Of a DNA stretch of 50,782 nucleotides, positions 37,903-47,194 are shown piece after piece; position 1 is the first letter of the stretch, and each line of letters opens with the position of its first letter. This DNA comes from Cellvibrionales bacterium (GTDB lineage Bacteria > Pseudomonadota > Gammaproteobacteria > Pseudomonadales > GM7GCV1): assembly GCA_014323765.1 (NCBI GenBank), contig JACONM010000038.1:1-50782 (forward strand), written 5' to 3'. The notes under the pieces are model-generated. The model made no database searches and was not told the DNA's origin. It saw only the letters and a list, made by a program, of their open reading frames with translations. The position numbers and the translations under genes are program-made.

Positions 37903-39063
37903 GTGCCGCGTGTGTTTCCCGCCGATTCGGTGGGCTTGGTCAAACCCCAAACCATGCAGATCGAGCAACCTCTGCAGCTGGCATGCGGGCAGCAGATGGA
38001 TGGCTATCGGCTGGTCTATGAGACTTACGGGCGGCTCAATGCCGATAAAACTAACGCGGTGCTCGTTTGCCATGCGCTTAGCGGTCATCATCACGCGGCC
38101 GGTTATCACAGCGATGATCCGCGCGAAAAGCCGGGCTGGTGGGAAGCCTGCATCGGTCCCGGCAAGCCGCTCGATACCCGGCGGTTTTATGTGGTGGTGC
38201 CGAATAATATTGGCGGGTGCCACGGTAGCAGCGGCCCTAATACCCGCAACCCGGCGACTGGCAGATATTGGGGGCCGGACTTTCCGCCGCTGCGGTTTCG
38301 CGATTGGGTGCAGTCGCAGCGGCAGCTGGCTGACCGGCTCGGCATCGATTGTTGGGCGGCGATTGTCGGCGGTAGTTTGGGCGGCATGCAGGCGATGCGC
38401 TGGGCCTTGGAATATCCAGAGCGGCTGAGGCATGCGGTGGTGATCGCCTCGGCGATGGCGTTGACCCCGCTGAATATCGCCTTCAATGCGCTGGCGCGGC
38501 AGGCGATCACCGCCGACCCGGCTTTTTGCGGCGGCCGCTATTTGGACCAGGGCGGGGCGCGGCCCGATGTTGGGCTGGCTTTGGCGCGTATGACGGCGCA
38601 GGTGACCTATTTATCTGATAGTGCGTTTGCGCAGCGTTTTGGGCGGGCGTTGCGGCAGGGCAGTTTCGCCCGTGGGCAGGTGTCGGAATTGCAGTTTGAG
38701 GTGGAAAGTTATTTGGATTACAAGGGCAAGCAGTTTTCTGCCGACTTCGATGCCAACAGTTATTTGCTGATTTTGCGCATGCTGGATTTTTTCGACCTTG
38801 CGCGGGAGTACGATGATGACCCGGTGGCGGCTTTTTCCCACGCGCTTTGCAAGTTTCTGGTGATCTCTTTCAGTAGCGATTGGCGTTTTTTGCCGGAACG
38901 CTCGCGGGAAATTACCCGGGCGCTGATCGCCGCCGGGCGCGATGTCAGCCATCTGGAAATTGCCACCGACCGCGGGCACGATGCCTTTTTGCTGCCGCTG
39001 CCGCGCTATATCGATGCCTTCGCCGCCTATATGCGGAATGTGGGCGATGAGATTAGCCAGTAG
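37903..39063 (+). CDS. metX: Homoserine O-acyltransferase
   Basis: 386 residues from GTG 37903 (V/M-P-R-V-F-P-A-D-S-V-G-L-V), which matches the start of Pseudomonas MetX (MPTVFPDDSVGLV); GGGG sits just upstream. The fold is alpha/beta hydrolase: Ser in VVGGSLGGMQAM, Asp in FSSDWRFLP, His in GHDAFLLPLP. CHALSGHHHAAGYHS is the family signature. It acylates homoserine for methionine synthesis. Acetyl versus succinyl specificity cannot be decided by eye, and many gammaproteobacterial MetX enzymes are succinyl-specific. metW follows. Confidence 0.93.
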   Translation: MPRVFPADSVGLVKPQTMQIEQPLQLACGQQMDGYRLVYETYGRLNADKTNAVLVCHALSGHHHAAGYHSDDPREKPGWWEACIGPGKPLDTRRFYVVVPNNIGGCHGSSGPNTRNPATGRYWGPDFPPLRFRDWVQSQRQLADRLGIDCWAAIVGGSLGGMQAMRWALEYPERLRHAVVIASAMALTPLNIAFNALARQAITADPAFCGGRYLDQGGARPDVGLALARMTAQVTYLSDSAFAQRFGRALRQGSFARGQVSELQFEVESYLDYKGKQFSADFDANSYLLILRMLDFFDLAREYDDDPVAAFSHALCKFLVISFSSDWRFLPERSREITRALIAAGRDVSHLEIATDRGHDAFLLPLPRYIDAFAAYMRNVGDEISQ

Positions 39064-39091
39064 ATCGCCCGCTAATTCGCGAGCCATACCC

Positions 39092-39679
39092 ATGCGCATC
39101 GACCATCGGATCATCGCCCCTTGGGTGGCACCGGGGAGCCGGGTGTTGGACCTGGGCTGCGGTGACGGGGCCCTGCTCGCCCATCTGCGCGAGACTCGCA
39201 ATGCGAGCGGCTACGGGCTGGAAAATTCGGCGGAGGCTATTCGCGGTTGCGTGGAGCGTGGCATCAATGTGATCGAAAAAAGCCTAGAGCGGGAGCTGGA
39301 CGACTTCGGCGATAACAGCTTTGATACGGTGCTGATGACCTTCGCCTTGCAGGTGATGAAGCACCCGGACATTATGCTGGCGGAAATGCTGCGCGTGGGG
39401 CGCGAGTGCATTATCACCTTCCCCAATTTCGGTCACCTGCCGGTGCGCTTGGCTCTGCTGTTTAGGGGGCGCATGCCGGTCACCCGCCGCTTGACGTATC
39501 AGTGGTACGACACGCCCAATATCCATTTTTGTACGGTGGCGGATTTTGAGGCCCTGTGCCGCGCTAAGGGGTACCGCATCCGCAATCGCGCTATGCTCAG
39601 TCGTGGGTTCTCGGCACCGCTAAAAGATCTGTGGCCGAATTTGTTTGCCGAGACTGCCGTCTATCATCTGTCGAACTAG
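39092..39679 (+). CDS. metW: Methionine biosynthesis protein MetW
   Basis: 195 residues. Opens MRIDHRIIAPWVAPGSRVLD and carries the SAM-type loop LDLGCGDGALL, followed by FDTVLMTFALQVMKHPD and TFPNFGHLPVRLALLFRGRM, the standard MetW order. It partners MetX in methionine synthesis in many proteobacteria. It begins 28 bases after metX. Confidence 0.93.
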   Translation: MRIDHRIIAPWVAPGSRVLDLGCGDGALLAHLRETRNASGYGLENSAEAIRGCVERGINVIEKSLERELDDFGDNSFDTVLMTFALQVMKHPDIMLAEMLRVGRECIITFPNFGHLPVRLALLFRGRMPVTRRLTYQWYDTPNIHFCTVADFEALCRAKGYRIRNRAMLSRGFSAPLKDLWPNLFAETAVYHLSN

Positions 39680-39692
39680 CCCGGAGGAAACC

Positions 39693-40178
39693 ATGCGCCG
39701 CCTAGTGCAAATTTTAGCGACCTGCGTTGCGCTGCTGTGGGCCGCTGCCCTGACCAGTGTTTTAAGCGCGGCGGAACGCAATTCGACCGCGGCGGGGGGC
39801 TATTTGATCCATCACAGTGTTTTCAATAGCGGTTTTCTTAAACCGGAGATCGCCGCCGCCCATGGGCTGATTCGTGGGGCGAACCGGGCTCTGGTCAATG
39901 TGGCGGTGACTCGGGTCCGCGGCGATGGTGAGGGCGGTGGAGAGGGCGGGGGTGGTCGTTATGGTTTGCCGGTGGCGGTTGCGGGCGAGGCGCGGAATTT
40001 GATGCAGCAGGTTACCCGGCTGGATTTTATCGAGATTCGCGAGGCGGGGGCCACCTATTACCTTGCGCCTTTCAAGTTTGCCGACCGTGAGATTTTGCAT
40101 TTTCACCTGCAAGTGCGGCTGCCGGAGGAGTCCCGCGCCCGCTCGGTGCGCTTCACCCGCACCCTCTACCGCGATTAG
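39693..40178 (+). CDS. DUF4426-family secreted protein
   Basis: 161 residues with a signal peptide (about 25 residues ending near SAAERN) after a GGAGGAAACC ribosome site. The body has HHSVFNSGFLKPEIAAAHGL, SRxNxALVNVAVTR-like RANRALVNVAVTRVRG, and LHFHLQVRLPEESR, typical of DUF4426 proteins that lie between metW and rdgB in Pseudomonas-type genomes. A Gly/Glu-rich loop (DGEGGGEGGGG) is inserted after about residue 75. Probably periplasmic; function unknown. Confidence 0.82.
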   Translation: MRRLVQILATCVALLWAAALTSVLSAAERNSTAAGGYLIHHSVFNSGFLKPEIAAAHGLIRGANRALVNVAVTRVRGDGEGGGEGGGGRYGLPVAVAGEARNLMQQVTRLDFIEIREAGATYYLAPFKFADREILHFHLQVRLPEESRARSVRFTRTLYRD

Positions 40179-40183
40179 CCGCC

Positions 40184-40810
40184 GTGTCAATTAGGGCGGT
40201 GCTGGCTTCCGGCAATCGCGGCAAGCTGGCTGAGTTTCAGGCGTTGCTTGCGCCGCATTTTGCGCTGGTGCCGCAGACCGAATTGGGGGTGCGGGCGGCG
40301 GCGGAGACTGGCCTGACCTTTGTCGAAAATGCTTTGCTGAAAGCCCGTGCTGCCGCCGCACAAACGGGGCTGCCGGCCCTGGCCGATGATTCCGGTCTGA
40401 TGGTGGATGCGTTGGACGGTGCGCCCGGCCTCTATTCGGCGCGTTACGCCGGGGACAACGCCGATGATGCCGCCAATAATCGCCTGTTGCTGGAACGCCT
40501 GCACGGGGTGGCCGGGCCACAGCGCGGTGCTCGCTTTCACTGCGCCTTGGTGTATTTGCGCTGTGCTGCCGACCCGGTGCCGCTCATTTGCCAGGGGAGC
40601 TGGGAGGGGCGCATTCTCAGTGCGCCGGCTGGCAGTGGCGGCTTTGGGTACGACCCGCTGTTTTTTGCGCTGGAACAGGGCTGTGTGGCCGCATGCCTGC
40701 CACCGCAGCGCAAAAATCAGGTTAGCCACCGTGGGCGGGCGGTGCGGCAGTTGATTGAGCTTCTGGCGGCTGAGCGGGCGGCGGATTCAGTCGCTGCGTT
40801 GCCAGATTAG
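40184..40810 (+). CDS. rdgB: XTP/dITP diphosphatase (Ham1/RdgB)
   Basis: 208 residues from a GTG start (V/M-S-I-R-A-V-L-A-S-G-N-R-G-K). Nucleotide-pocket motifs are SGNRGKLAEF, TFVENALLKA, ADDSGLMVDAL, GAPGLYSARYAG, GFGYDPLFF and the C-terminal SHRGRAVRQL. It removes deaminated purine nucleotides (ITP, XTP) from the pool. Its last 24 bases overlap the convergent methyltransferase gene. Confidence 0.94.
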   Translation: MSIRAVLASGNRGKLAEFQALLAPHFALVPQTELGVRAAAETGLTFVENALLKARAAAAQTGLPALADDSGLMVDALDGAPGLYSARYAGDNADDAANNRLLLERLHGVAGPQRGARFHCALVYLRCAADPVPLICQGSWEGRILSAPAGSGGFGYDPLFFALEQGCVAACLPPQRKNQVSHRGRAVRQLIELLAAERAADSVAALPD

Positions 40811-41389
40811 GCATTGGTTGTTGGCTGGCATGGCGCGATCTTCGCGCAAGTGGAATCCGGCTTGCTGAGCCAGCCCGTCCACCGCTTCGAAATCGCGTAC
40901 CCCGCTGGCCGGGTCGCGCTGCCGTAGCCAGCGGTCAAATTCGGCGTTGGACGGTGCGGTGAAGGCATCGGCGTATTTGAATGGGCCGTAGACCAGCAAA
41001 TGGTCGCCTGCGCCGAGCAGTCGCCCGGCCCCGGCAAAGAAACCCTGCACCGCGGGCCAGCCCATGATGTGCAGGCTGTTGGCACTGTAGATCAGGTCGA
41101 TGCCGTCCGCTGGATTCAGCGGCCAGGGCAATTCCGCCGCATCGAGGGCCAGTGGTCCGCGTAAATTAGGCGGCGCACTGTGGGCAATTTCCGCCTGCAA
41201 GGGGGGCACTTGCGATGGAATATCGGATAGTAGCCATTGCAGGTGGGGCAGTTGGTCCGCAAAAAACCGACCGTGTTGGCCGGAGCCGGCGCCGATCTCT
41301 AGCACTTTGGTGGCTGCGCGAAAATAGGGTTCGGCGACCGCAAAAATTGGGGCTTTGTTGCGCTCGGCGGAGGCGGAAAATAGGGGCAT
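40787..41389 (-). CDS. DUF938-family class I SAM methyltransferase
   Basis: 200 residues. N-terminal SASAERNKAPIFAVAEPYF and the SAM-binding VLEIGAGSGQHGRFFADQL are the DUF938 signature; then LSDIPSQV, IDLIYSANSLHIMGW and LLVYGPFKYADAFTAPSN. The substrate is unknown; the family is widely conserved in proteobacteria. Confidence 0.88.
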   Translation of the reverse strand: MPLFSASAERNKAPIFAVAEPYFRAATKVLEIGAGSGQHGRFFADQLPHLQWLLSDIPSQVPPLQAEIAHSAPPNLRGPLALDAAELPWPLNPADGIDLIYSANSLHIMGWPAVQGFFAGAGRLLGAGDHLLVYGPFKYADAFTAPSNAEFDRWLRQRDPASGVRDFEAVDGLAQQAGFHLREDRAMPANNQCLIWQRSD

Positions 41390-41456
41390 TGGATGGCGAT
41401 GGGGGGACGGGGGCGCGATTCGCTCATTCTAGCGCGGGCCTTGCGATAATGGCGGG

Positions 41457-42602
41457 ATGTTCGCGCTGCTGCCGCCTCTGTCGCTGTACGTCCACCTGCC
41501 GTGGTGCGGCAAAAAGTGCCCCTATTGCGACTTCAATTCGCATGCGGCGAGGGCGAGCGATATTCCGGAAGCCGCTTACTTGCAGGCTCTGGAACGCGAC
41601 CTGCGCCAGAATTTGCATGCGGTGCAGGGGCGGCGGCTGGGCAGTATTTTTTTCGGCGGGGGGACGCCGAGCCTGTTCAGTGCCGCTGCCATCGGGCGGA
41701 TTATCGGGCTGGCGCGGCGGCATATTGGGTTGGTCGATGACGCGGAGATTACCCTGGAGGCCAATCCTGACAGTGCCGATGCGGCGCGGTTTGCCGGCTA
41801 TCGGCGGGCCGGGGTGAATCGGCTGTCGATCGGGGTGCAAAGTTTTGCGGACCGGCGGCTGGTGGCCCTTGGGCGGTTGCACAGTGCGGCGCAGGCGCGG
41901 CGGGCGTATCATTTGGCGCGCCGTGCTGGGTTCGACAATATCAATTTGGATCTGATGTTTGGGTTGCCGGGGCAGGATTTGGCGGGGGTGCGGGCGGATT
42001 TGGAACAGGCGATCGCGCTGCGACCGGAGCATCTGTCTTGGTATGAGCTGACCATCGAACCCAACACGGCGTTTTATCGGGTGCCGCCCGCCCGTGCCGA
42101 TGCGGATGCGCTGGCTGATATGGCGGAAATGGGGCTGGCGTTGCTGGCGGAGCACGGCTTCCAGCGTTACGAGACTTCGGCGTTTGCGGTCGCGGGTCGG
42201 CAGTGCCGCCACAATTTGAATTATTGGCGGTTCGGCGATTATTTGGGAATTGGTGCGGGGGCGCAGGGCAAGCACAGCGAGCGGGTGAGCGGCGCAATTA
42301 TCCGGCAGGCGAAAACCCGCCACCCGCAGCATTATATGGACCGCATTGGGTCTTATGTGGCGCACCGGCAGCGGGTCAGCGGGCGGGAATTGCTGGGCGA
42401 TTACATGCTGGGGGCGTTGCGGCTGATCGATGGTGTGCCGCTTAGGGATGCCGCCATGCATACCCGGCTCTCCCCGGCCGCGCTGTTGCAAGCCTGCCAG
42501 CCGGCCATGGAGCGCGGTTTGCTGAAAGTGGCGGGTGAGCAGTTGCGCCCGACCGAGCCGGGCACCCGCCTGCTGAACCTTTGTTTGCAAACTTTTCTGT
42601 GA
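41457..42602 (+). CDS. hemW: Radical SAM protein HemW (heme chaperone)
   Basis: 381 residues. The CxxxCxxC radical SAM motif is in PWCGKKCPYCDFNSH, followed by FFGGGTPSLFS, EITLEANPDS, RLSIGVQSFADR, NINLDLMFGLPGQ, LTIEPNTAFYR and GIGAGAQGKHS, the full HemN/HemW-like order. It lacks the N-terminal extension of true HemN, so HemW is the better name. HemW binds heme and passes it to partner enzymes. The start at 41457 follows GGCGGG. Confidence 0.92.
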   Translation: MFALLPPLSLYVHLPWCGKKCPYCDFNSHAARASDIPEAAYLQALERDLRQNLHAVQGRRLGSIFFGGGTPSLFSAAAIGRIIGLARRHIGLVDDAEITLEANPDSADAARFAGYRRAGVNRLSIGVQSFADRRLVALGRLHSAAQARRAYHLARRAGFDNINLDLMFGLPGQDLAGVRADLEQAIALRPEHLSWYELTIEPNTAFYRVPPARADADALADMAEMGLALLAEHGFQRYETSAFAVAGRQCRHNLNYWRFGDYLGIGAGAQGKHSERVSGAIIRQAKTRHPQHYMDRIGSYVAHRQRVSGRELLGDYMLGALRLIDGVPLRDAAMHTRLSPAALLQACQPAMERGLLKVAGEQLRPTEPGTRLLNLCLQTFL

Positions 42603-42669
42603 GGGCGGGCTATTATCGGGCGCGATTAAAACCTAAGATGGCGGGCCGTAAATTGCCGGAATTTGAACC

Positions 42670-44127
42670 ATGCCGCCATCGCCCCGTATGCCGACCAAAC
42701 GTACCAAGATTCTCGCCACCCTGGGCCCGGCGAGTGCCAGCCCGTCCACCATCGAAGGGTTGATTCGCGCCGGGGTGGATTGCTTTCGCCTGAATTTTTC
42801 GCACGGTACTGCCGCCGAGCACCTTGAGCGGGCCGCCATGGTGCGCACAGTGGCCGAGCGGCTGGGGCGCCACACTGGGCTATTGGCGGACCTGCAAGGC
42901 CCCAAAATCCGCATCGCTGGGTTTGCTGCCGGGGCGGTTGAACTGGAAGTGGGGGAGAGCTTTGCGCTGGACCCCAAATTGGGGGAGATGGCCGGCAATT
43001 CGACGGAGGTCGGCATCGGCTACCCTGAGCTCGGTGGCGATTGCCGGCGTGGCGATCGGCTGCTGCTGGATGATGGGCGCATCGAGCTGGAGGTGGAGGC
43101 GATCACGGATGGGCGGGTGGCGACGCGGGTGCGGGTCGGCGGGCGGCTGTCGGGCAACAAAGGCATCAATCTGGCGGGCGGCGGGCTGTCTGCTGCGGCT
43201 CTGACCGCTAAGGACCGCGCCGATATTCAAACCGCGGTCGCGCTGGGCGCGGATTTTATCGCGGTGTCTTTTCCCAAAGATGCCGCCGATATGGAGGAGG
43301 CGCGGCGGCTGGTGGAACGGGCCGGCTTTCGCGGGCGGTTGGTGGCGAAAATTGAACGCGCCGAGTGTTTGAGCTCGGATGCCACTCTGGATGCGCTAAT
43401 TTGCGCTTCGGATCTGGTGATGGTGGCGCGGGGGGATCTGGGGGTGGAGATCGGCGATGCCGCGCTGGTCGGGGTGCAAAAGCGCATTATTTTGCGCGCG
43501 CGGCAGCTGAATCGGCTGGTGATCACCGCCACTCAGATGATGGAATCCATGGTCGCCAGCCCCACGCCAACCCGCGCCGAGGTGTCCGATGTGGCCAACG
43601 CGGTGCTGGATGGCACGGACGCGGTCATGCTCTCCGCGGAGACTGCGGTGGGGCAATATCCGCTAAAGTGCATCGAGGCCATGACCCGCATCGTCATCGG
43701 GGCGGAGCGCGAGAAAATTACCCAGACTAGCCAGCATCGCCGCGGTCGGCAGTTTGAGCGCATCGATGAGACCATCGCCATGGCCGCCATGTACGCCGCC
43801 AATCATATGGGCAACACCCGCGCCATTGTCAGCTTTACCGAATCGGGCACCACGCCGGTGCTGATGTCGCGGATTCGCTCCGGCATCCCCATCTACAGCC
43901 TGTCGCGCCACCGCGAGGCCCTGCGTGGTTTGTCGCTGGCGCGGGGCATCTACCCCTATTTGCTGGATTTTGATGCGGAATTGGGGCTGCAGCAAACCAT
44001 CGAAAAGTCGCTCGCCCTGCTGAAAGAGCGCGGTGCCTTGGTGCCCGGCGAGCGCATTCTTTGCACGGTCGGCGATTCTTTGGGGCAAAGCGGGCAGACC
44101 AATACCCTGAAAGTTTTGACCGCCTAG
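42670..44127 (+). CDS. pyk: Pyruvate kinase
   Basis: 485 residues. Blocks: TKILATLGPASASPSTIEGL, FRLNFSHGT, LADLQGPKIRI, the B domain with LDDGRIELEV, DLGVEIGDAALVGVQKRI, ITATQMMESM and EVSDVANAVLDGTDAVMLS, then the C-terminal regulatory domain with FTESGTTPVLMSRIRSG. It makes pyruvate and ATP from phosphoenolpyruvate. Start ATG 42670, or ATG 42688 (MPTKRTKI), which is closer to usual starts. Confidence 0.94.
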   Translation: MPPSPRMPTKRTKILATLGPASASPSTIEGLIRAGVDCFRLNFSHGTAAEHLERAAMVRTVAERLGRHTGLLADLQGPKIRIAGFAAGAVELEVGESFALDPKLGEMAGNSTEVGIGYPELGGDCRRGDRLLLDDGRIELEVEAITDGRVATRVRVGGRLSGNKGINLAGGGLSAAALTAKDRADIQTAVALGADFIAVSFPKDAADMEEARRLVERAGFRGRLVAKIERAECLSSDATLDALICASDLVMVARGDLGVEIGDAALVGVQKRIILRARQLNRLVITATQMMESMVASPTPTRAEVSDVANAVLDGTDAVMLSAETAVGQYPLKCIEAMTRIVIGAEREKITQTSQHRRGRQFERIDETIAMAAMYAANHMGNTRAIVSFTESGTTPVLMSRIRSGIPIYSLSRHREALRGLSLARGIYPYLLDFDAELGLQQTIEKSLALLKERGALVPGERILCTVGDSLGQSGQTNTLKVLTA

Positions 44128-44135
44128 CGATCGCC

Positions 44136-45074
44136 TTAATAAATCTGCCGCAACAGCTGCGCCAGTCGCTCGGCGGCTAGGGCCATGCGTTGGTAGGCGA
44201 TCACTTGGCCCTGCTGGGTGTAGTGCGGGTCGGCTCCCGCCCCGGCGGTCAGCGCGTAGACCTGCCGGGCGTGGCGGTAGCCTTCGTCCAGCCAGACTTG
44301 CGGTTCCAGAGTGCGGGCCTGCGCTGCATCGACCTCGACCCGCCGTAGAAAAGCCGCCGCCTCCCCCACTGAACCGTGGCGGCGGAAGAAGCCCAATGCT
44401 TTATCCCAGAAAGCATGCAGATTGGTCGCGCAGCTGCGGCTGTTGGGGCGATAGGCGACACAGAAACGGTTGCCGCCGTAGTCCGAGCGGCAACGGTCAT
44501 CAAAGCGGCTGATGGCGTGGAGCGGCTGGTGCGCATCGGCCACTAGGTGGACTAGCAGGGCCAGCGATAGCCGCTGTTGCGCCGCGGAATCTGGGGCTTC
44601 CATCGCTTTGCGCAGCTGTTGCACCGCCCAGACTAGCTCGCCCTGCGCCGGCGGAGCGCACGGTTTGGCGGTGGGTGCGGGGCGGTCCAAATGCGGCACG
44701 TAGGCGCGGCTTTGATAATGCCAACGGCTGCTGTCGCGCTGGCCGGCCTCGCGCTCGGCCAGTGCGGGCGGCAGGCGGTCGCCGAATTGGGTGTAAAGCT
44801 GGGCCAGCGGGGTGCGCTTGTGGGTGTCGGCAAACACCGATAGGTGCGCGAAGGCGGAGGTGCCGGCAAAGGCGCGCATTAGGTGCAAACGCCGCTTCGG
44901 GGTTTGCCGCTGCACTAGGGCGAAGGCATCCTGCTCCAACCGGCGTTGTAATTTTGGTTCCAGCTTTTGCAGGGTTAGTTCGGCGATGACCATGTGTTCG
45001 AAGTGCCCCCAGGCGGCGGCGGGGCCGCTGTAGAGGGCGGCGAGTAGGAGCAGTAAGGCGGTAGATTTCGGCAT
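44136..45074 (-). CDS. S1/P1-type zinc nuclease, secreted
   Basis: 312 residues. ATG 45074 gives a signal peptide (MPKSTALLLLLAALYSGPAAA) and a mature protein starting WGHFEH, the N-terminal Trp plus His that bind zinc in this family. HLVADAHQPLH and NLHAFWDKAL supply further zinc ligands, and SRWHYQSRAY is the other conserved block. Such enzymes degrade single-stranded DNA and RNA in the periplasm or outside, useful for phosphate or nucleotide salvage. The in-frame extension to 45320 is basic and not signal-like. Confidence 0.85.
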   Translation of the reverse strand: MPKSTALLLLLAALYSGPAAAWGHFEHMVIAELTLQKLEPKLQRRLEQDAFALVQRQTPKRRLHLMRAFAGTSAFAHLSVFADTHKRTPLAQLYTQFGDRLPPALAEREAGQRDSSRWHYQSRAYVPHLDRPAPTAKPCAPPAQGELVWAVQQLRKAMEAPDSAAQQRLSLALLVHLVADAHQPLHAISRFDDRCRSDYGGNRFCVAYRPNSRSCATNLHAFWDKALGFFRRHGSVGEAAAFLRRVEVDAAQARTLEPQVWLDEGYRHARQVYALTAGAGADPHYTQQGQVIAYQRMALAAERLAQLLRQIY

Positions 45075-45264
45075 GGGCGGGGAGCGGGGCGCAAGAACTG
45101 GCGATAAGGATGATGCGATTATCGCCAAAATCTGCAAGCGGGGCAAAAGCCTCACAATTTCGCGGCGGCGCGGGCGAACCCAATTTTGCCAAGGCGAGTG
45201 GTGGTGCCCCGGCGTGTGGATGAGTCGGGCCATGGATCTATGGGGGTGGGCGTTCTGAGTGCTG

Positions 45265-45600
45265 TTATTGGCGGACCGGCGGGGCAGGATCCGCGATCTG
45301 GGCGGTGGGTGCCGTGTCATTTGCGATCTTATCGGTGCAGACGATTAGGGCCCGCTTGGCGGCTGGGCTGAGTTGTTTTATTTGCCATTCGCGGCGGCTG
45401 GCGGCGGCTCGGTTGGGGTGGGTTTCCGTGTAGCAAATCCGCACCGGTGTGCGGGTGCGGAAAAATTTGGCCGCCCGGCGACCGCATTCGCGGTGTTCGG
45501 CTAGGCGGCGGGCGATGTCGGTGGTGATGCCGGTGTACAGGCTGCCATCGCTGCATTCGAGCATATAAAGCTGCCAAGCGCGGTGTTTTGAGGGTGTCAA
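45265..45600 (-). CDS. GIY-YIG domain protein
   Basis: 111 residues from a TTG start at 45600 (M-T-P-S-K-H-R-A-W). The motif is the usual variant WQLYMLECSDGSLYTGITTD followed by ARRLAEH and the catalytic-type Glu in RREWQIK. The family is the small YhbQ/UvrC-like GIY-YIG proteins, possible DNA endonucleases of repair or unknown role. It starts back to back with the MarR gene region. Confidence 0.85.
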   Translation of the reverse strand: MTPSKHRAWQLYMLECSDGSLYTGITTDIARRLAEHRECGRRAAKFFRTRTPVRICYTETHPNRAAASRREWQIKQLSPAAKRALIVCTDKIANDTAPTAQIADPAPPVRQ

Positions 45601-45648
45601 ATGCGCCTCAAAAGCGTAGAATGGGCCGCCCGCCTAGAGGGAAGTGCC

Positions 45649-46125
45649 ATGGTCCGCTCCATTGCTGAAAATACCCCCATCAACGCCTATCTCAGTTTCA
45701 AAATCAGTGTGCTCTATCGCCTGATGGTGCGCCGCACTGCTCGCTTTTTGCACGGGCATTACGGGCTGACGGTGGCGCAGTGGTGGGCACTTGGGCAGCT
45801 GGCTGTGCGCTCGCCGGGCACGGTGAGCAGCATCGCCGATGACACCCAAAACGACAAGGCGCAGGTGAGCCGGGCGGTCGCTATCCTGATCCAAAAGGGG
45901 CTGGTGCGCAAGGTGACCGATGCCAAAGATAAGCGGCGCAGTTTGCTTTCCCTGACCGAGCGCGGGGCGGCACTCTATCGCGAGGTCTTGCCGATCCGCC
46001 AGAAAACGCAGGAATTGCTGCTCGCGCAGCTGACCGCTGAGGAACAGGAAGTCACCATCCGCGCCATCGATAAGCTGACCGCCATGCTGTTGGAGCAGCC
46101 GGAAATGGCGGTGGCGGTGGAATAG
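45649..46125 (+). CDS. MarR-family transcriptional regulator
   Basis: 158 residues from ATG 45649, chosen because GAGGGAAG precedes it; the frame upstream to 45601 has no such site. The winged helix-turn-helix is LTVAQWWALGQLAV then TVSSIADDTQNDKAQVSRAVAI, with the wing VTDAKDKRRSLLSLTERG. It is divergent from the GIY-YIG gene and directly upstream of the YceI-fusion gene, which it may control. The ligand is unknown. Confidence 0.88.
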   Translation: MVRSIAENTPINAYLSFKISVLYRLMVRRTARFLHGHYGLTVAQWWALGQLAVRSPGTVSSIADDTQNDKAQVSRAVAILIQKGLVRKVTDAKDKRRSLLSLTERGAALYREVLPIRQKTQELLLAQLTAEEQEVTIRAIDKLTAMLLEQPEMAVAVE

Positions 46126-46151
46126 GTGCCGTGCTGTTTGCTGGTCCGCCC

Positions 46152-47147
46152 ATGAGGTTCGCCCCTGCCTGCCGGCTGCACTGCTCTGCCGCCTTGCTGC
46201 TTCTGTGGTTGGCGGCTTTGCCTTTGCCGAGCCACGCCCAGCCCGGCCTAGTGCCTGATACCGATGCGCAAGCCGGGGCGGCGGCGGAAACCTCAAATTC
46301 CACAAGCGATGAGCCAGCCGTGCGGGCGGGCGCGATCATCGAATTGCGCGGGCAGATCAGTGCCTTTGAATTCAGCCAACCGCAGACTCGCATCGGGCTG
46401 CGCAACGGCGACCAGCAATGGCAGCTGCTGGCCCCGCCCGCCGCCGAGCTGCGGCGTTTGGGTTGGACTAGCAAATCGCTGTTTGTCGGCGAGACTGTGG
46501 AAATTCGGGCGCGGCGTTTGGCGGGGCCGGAAAACCGGGCGCAGCTAGGCCGGCTGACCCGCGCTAACGGCCAGACTCTGGGGGCAAGCATCGCCGCCAG
46601 CACCGCGCGGCCCAGCTTTGCCATGCTGCCGACCGGCAACTACGCGCTGGACCCGAGCTATCGCAGCCTGCGTTTGCAGTTGGACCAGATGGGCTTTATG
46701 GCTATCGATATCACTTTCGCCCGCCTGACCGCCGAACTGAAGTGGAACGGGGCGGACCCGCAAAGCTCCAGCTTGCGTTTTCAAGCGGCGGCGGCCAGTT
46801 TGCGCTCTAATGTCAGCGCGCTCGATGCCAGCCTGAGCGGGGCGAGCTTTTTTGCCGTCGACCGGCATCCGCGCATTCGCTTTGTCAGCACCGCCATTCG
46901 GGTGCTGCAATGGGGGGAATTGCTGGTCGATGGCCAGCTGGAGATGCGTGGCATCCGCCGCCCGGTAACGCTGCGCGCCCGGCTCAACAAGATCGGTCAA
47001 AATCCACGCCGCCAGACGACCGCCGCCGGGCTGTCGCTGCACGGCAACTTCCGCCGCAGCGATTGGAATATCAACGCGCCGGCGGGGGCGGTGGATGGGC
47101 GAATTGCGCTTTTTCTGGATGGGCAGTTTAATTTGACTGCGCTTTAA
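46152..47147 (+). CDS. Secreted protein: DUF6152-like N-terminus fused to YceI domain
   Basis: 331 residues from ATG 46152 with a signal peptide (MRFAPACRLHCSAALLLLW..., cleavage near PSHA). Residues about 55-145 (IIELRGQISAFEFSQPQTRI and GDQQWQLLAPPAAELRRLGW) resemble DUF6152 proteins (PHTRI-type copper/haem-family accessory). Residues about 160-331 form a YceI lipocalin-like barrel: NYALDPSYRSLRLQLDQMGF, SFFAVDRHPRIRFVSTAI, GELLVDGQLEMRGIRRPVTL and the final RIALFLDGQFN. YceI binds isoprenoid-like lipids. The two domains in one chain are unusual. Confidence 0.75.
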   Translation: MRFAPACRLHCSAALLLLWLAALPLPSHAQPGLVPDTDAQAGAAAETSNSTSDEPAVRAGAIIELRGQISAFEFSQPQTRIGLRNGDQQWQLLAPPAAELRRLGWTSKSLFVGETVEIRARRLAGPENRAQLGRLTRANGQTLGASIAASTARPSFAMLPTGNYALDPSYRSLRLQLDQMGFMAIDITFARLTAELKWNGADPQSSSLRFQAAAASLRSNVSALDASLSGASFFAVDRHPRIRFVSTAIRVLQWGELLVDGQLEMRGIRRPVTLRARLNKIGQNPRRQTTAAGLSLHGNFRRSDWNINAPAGAVDGRIALFLDGQFNLTAL

Positions 47148-47194
47148 TCCTGCCAGCGCACCGCCCTTCATTGAGGGCTTGGCGTGGCGGGGAA

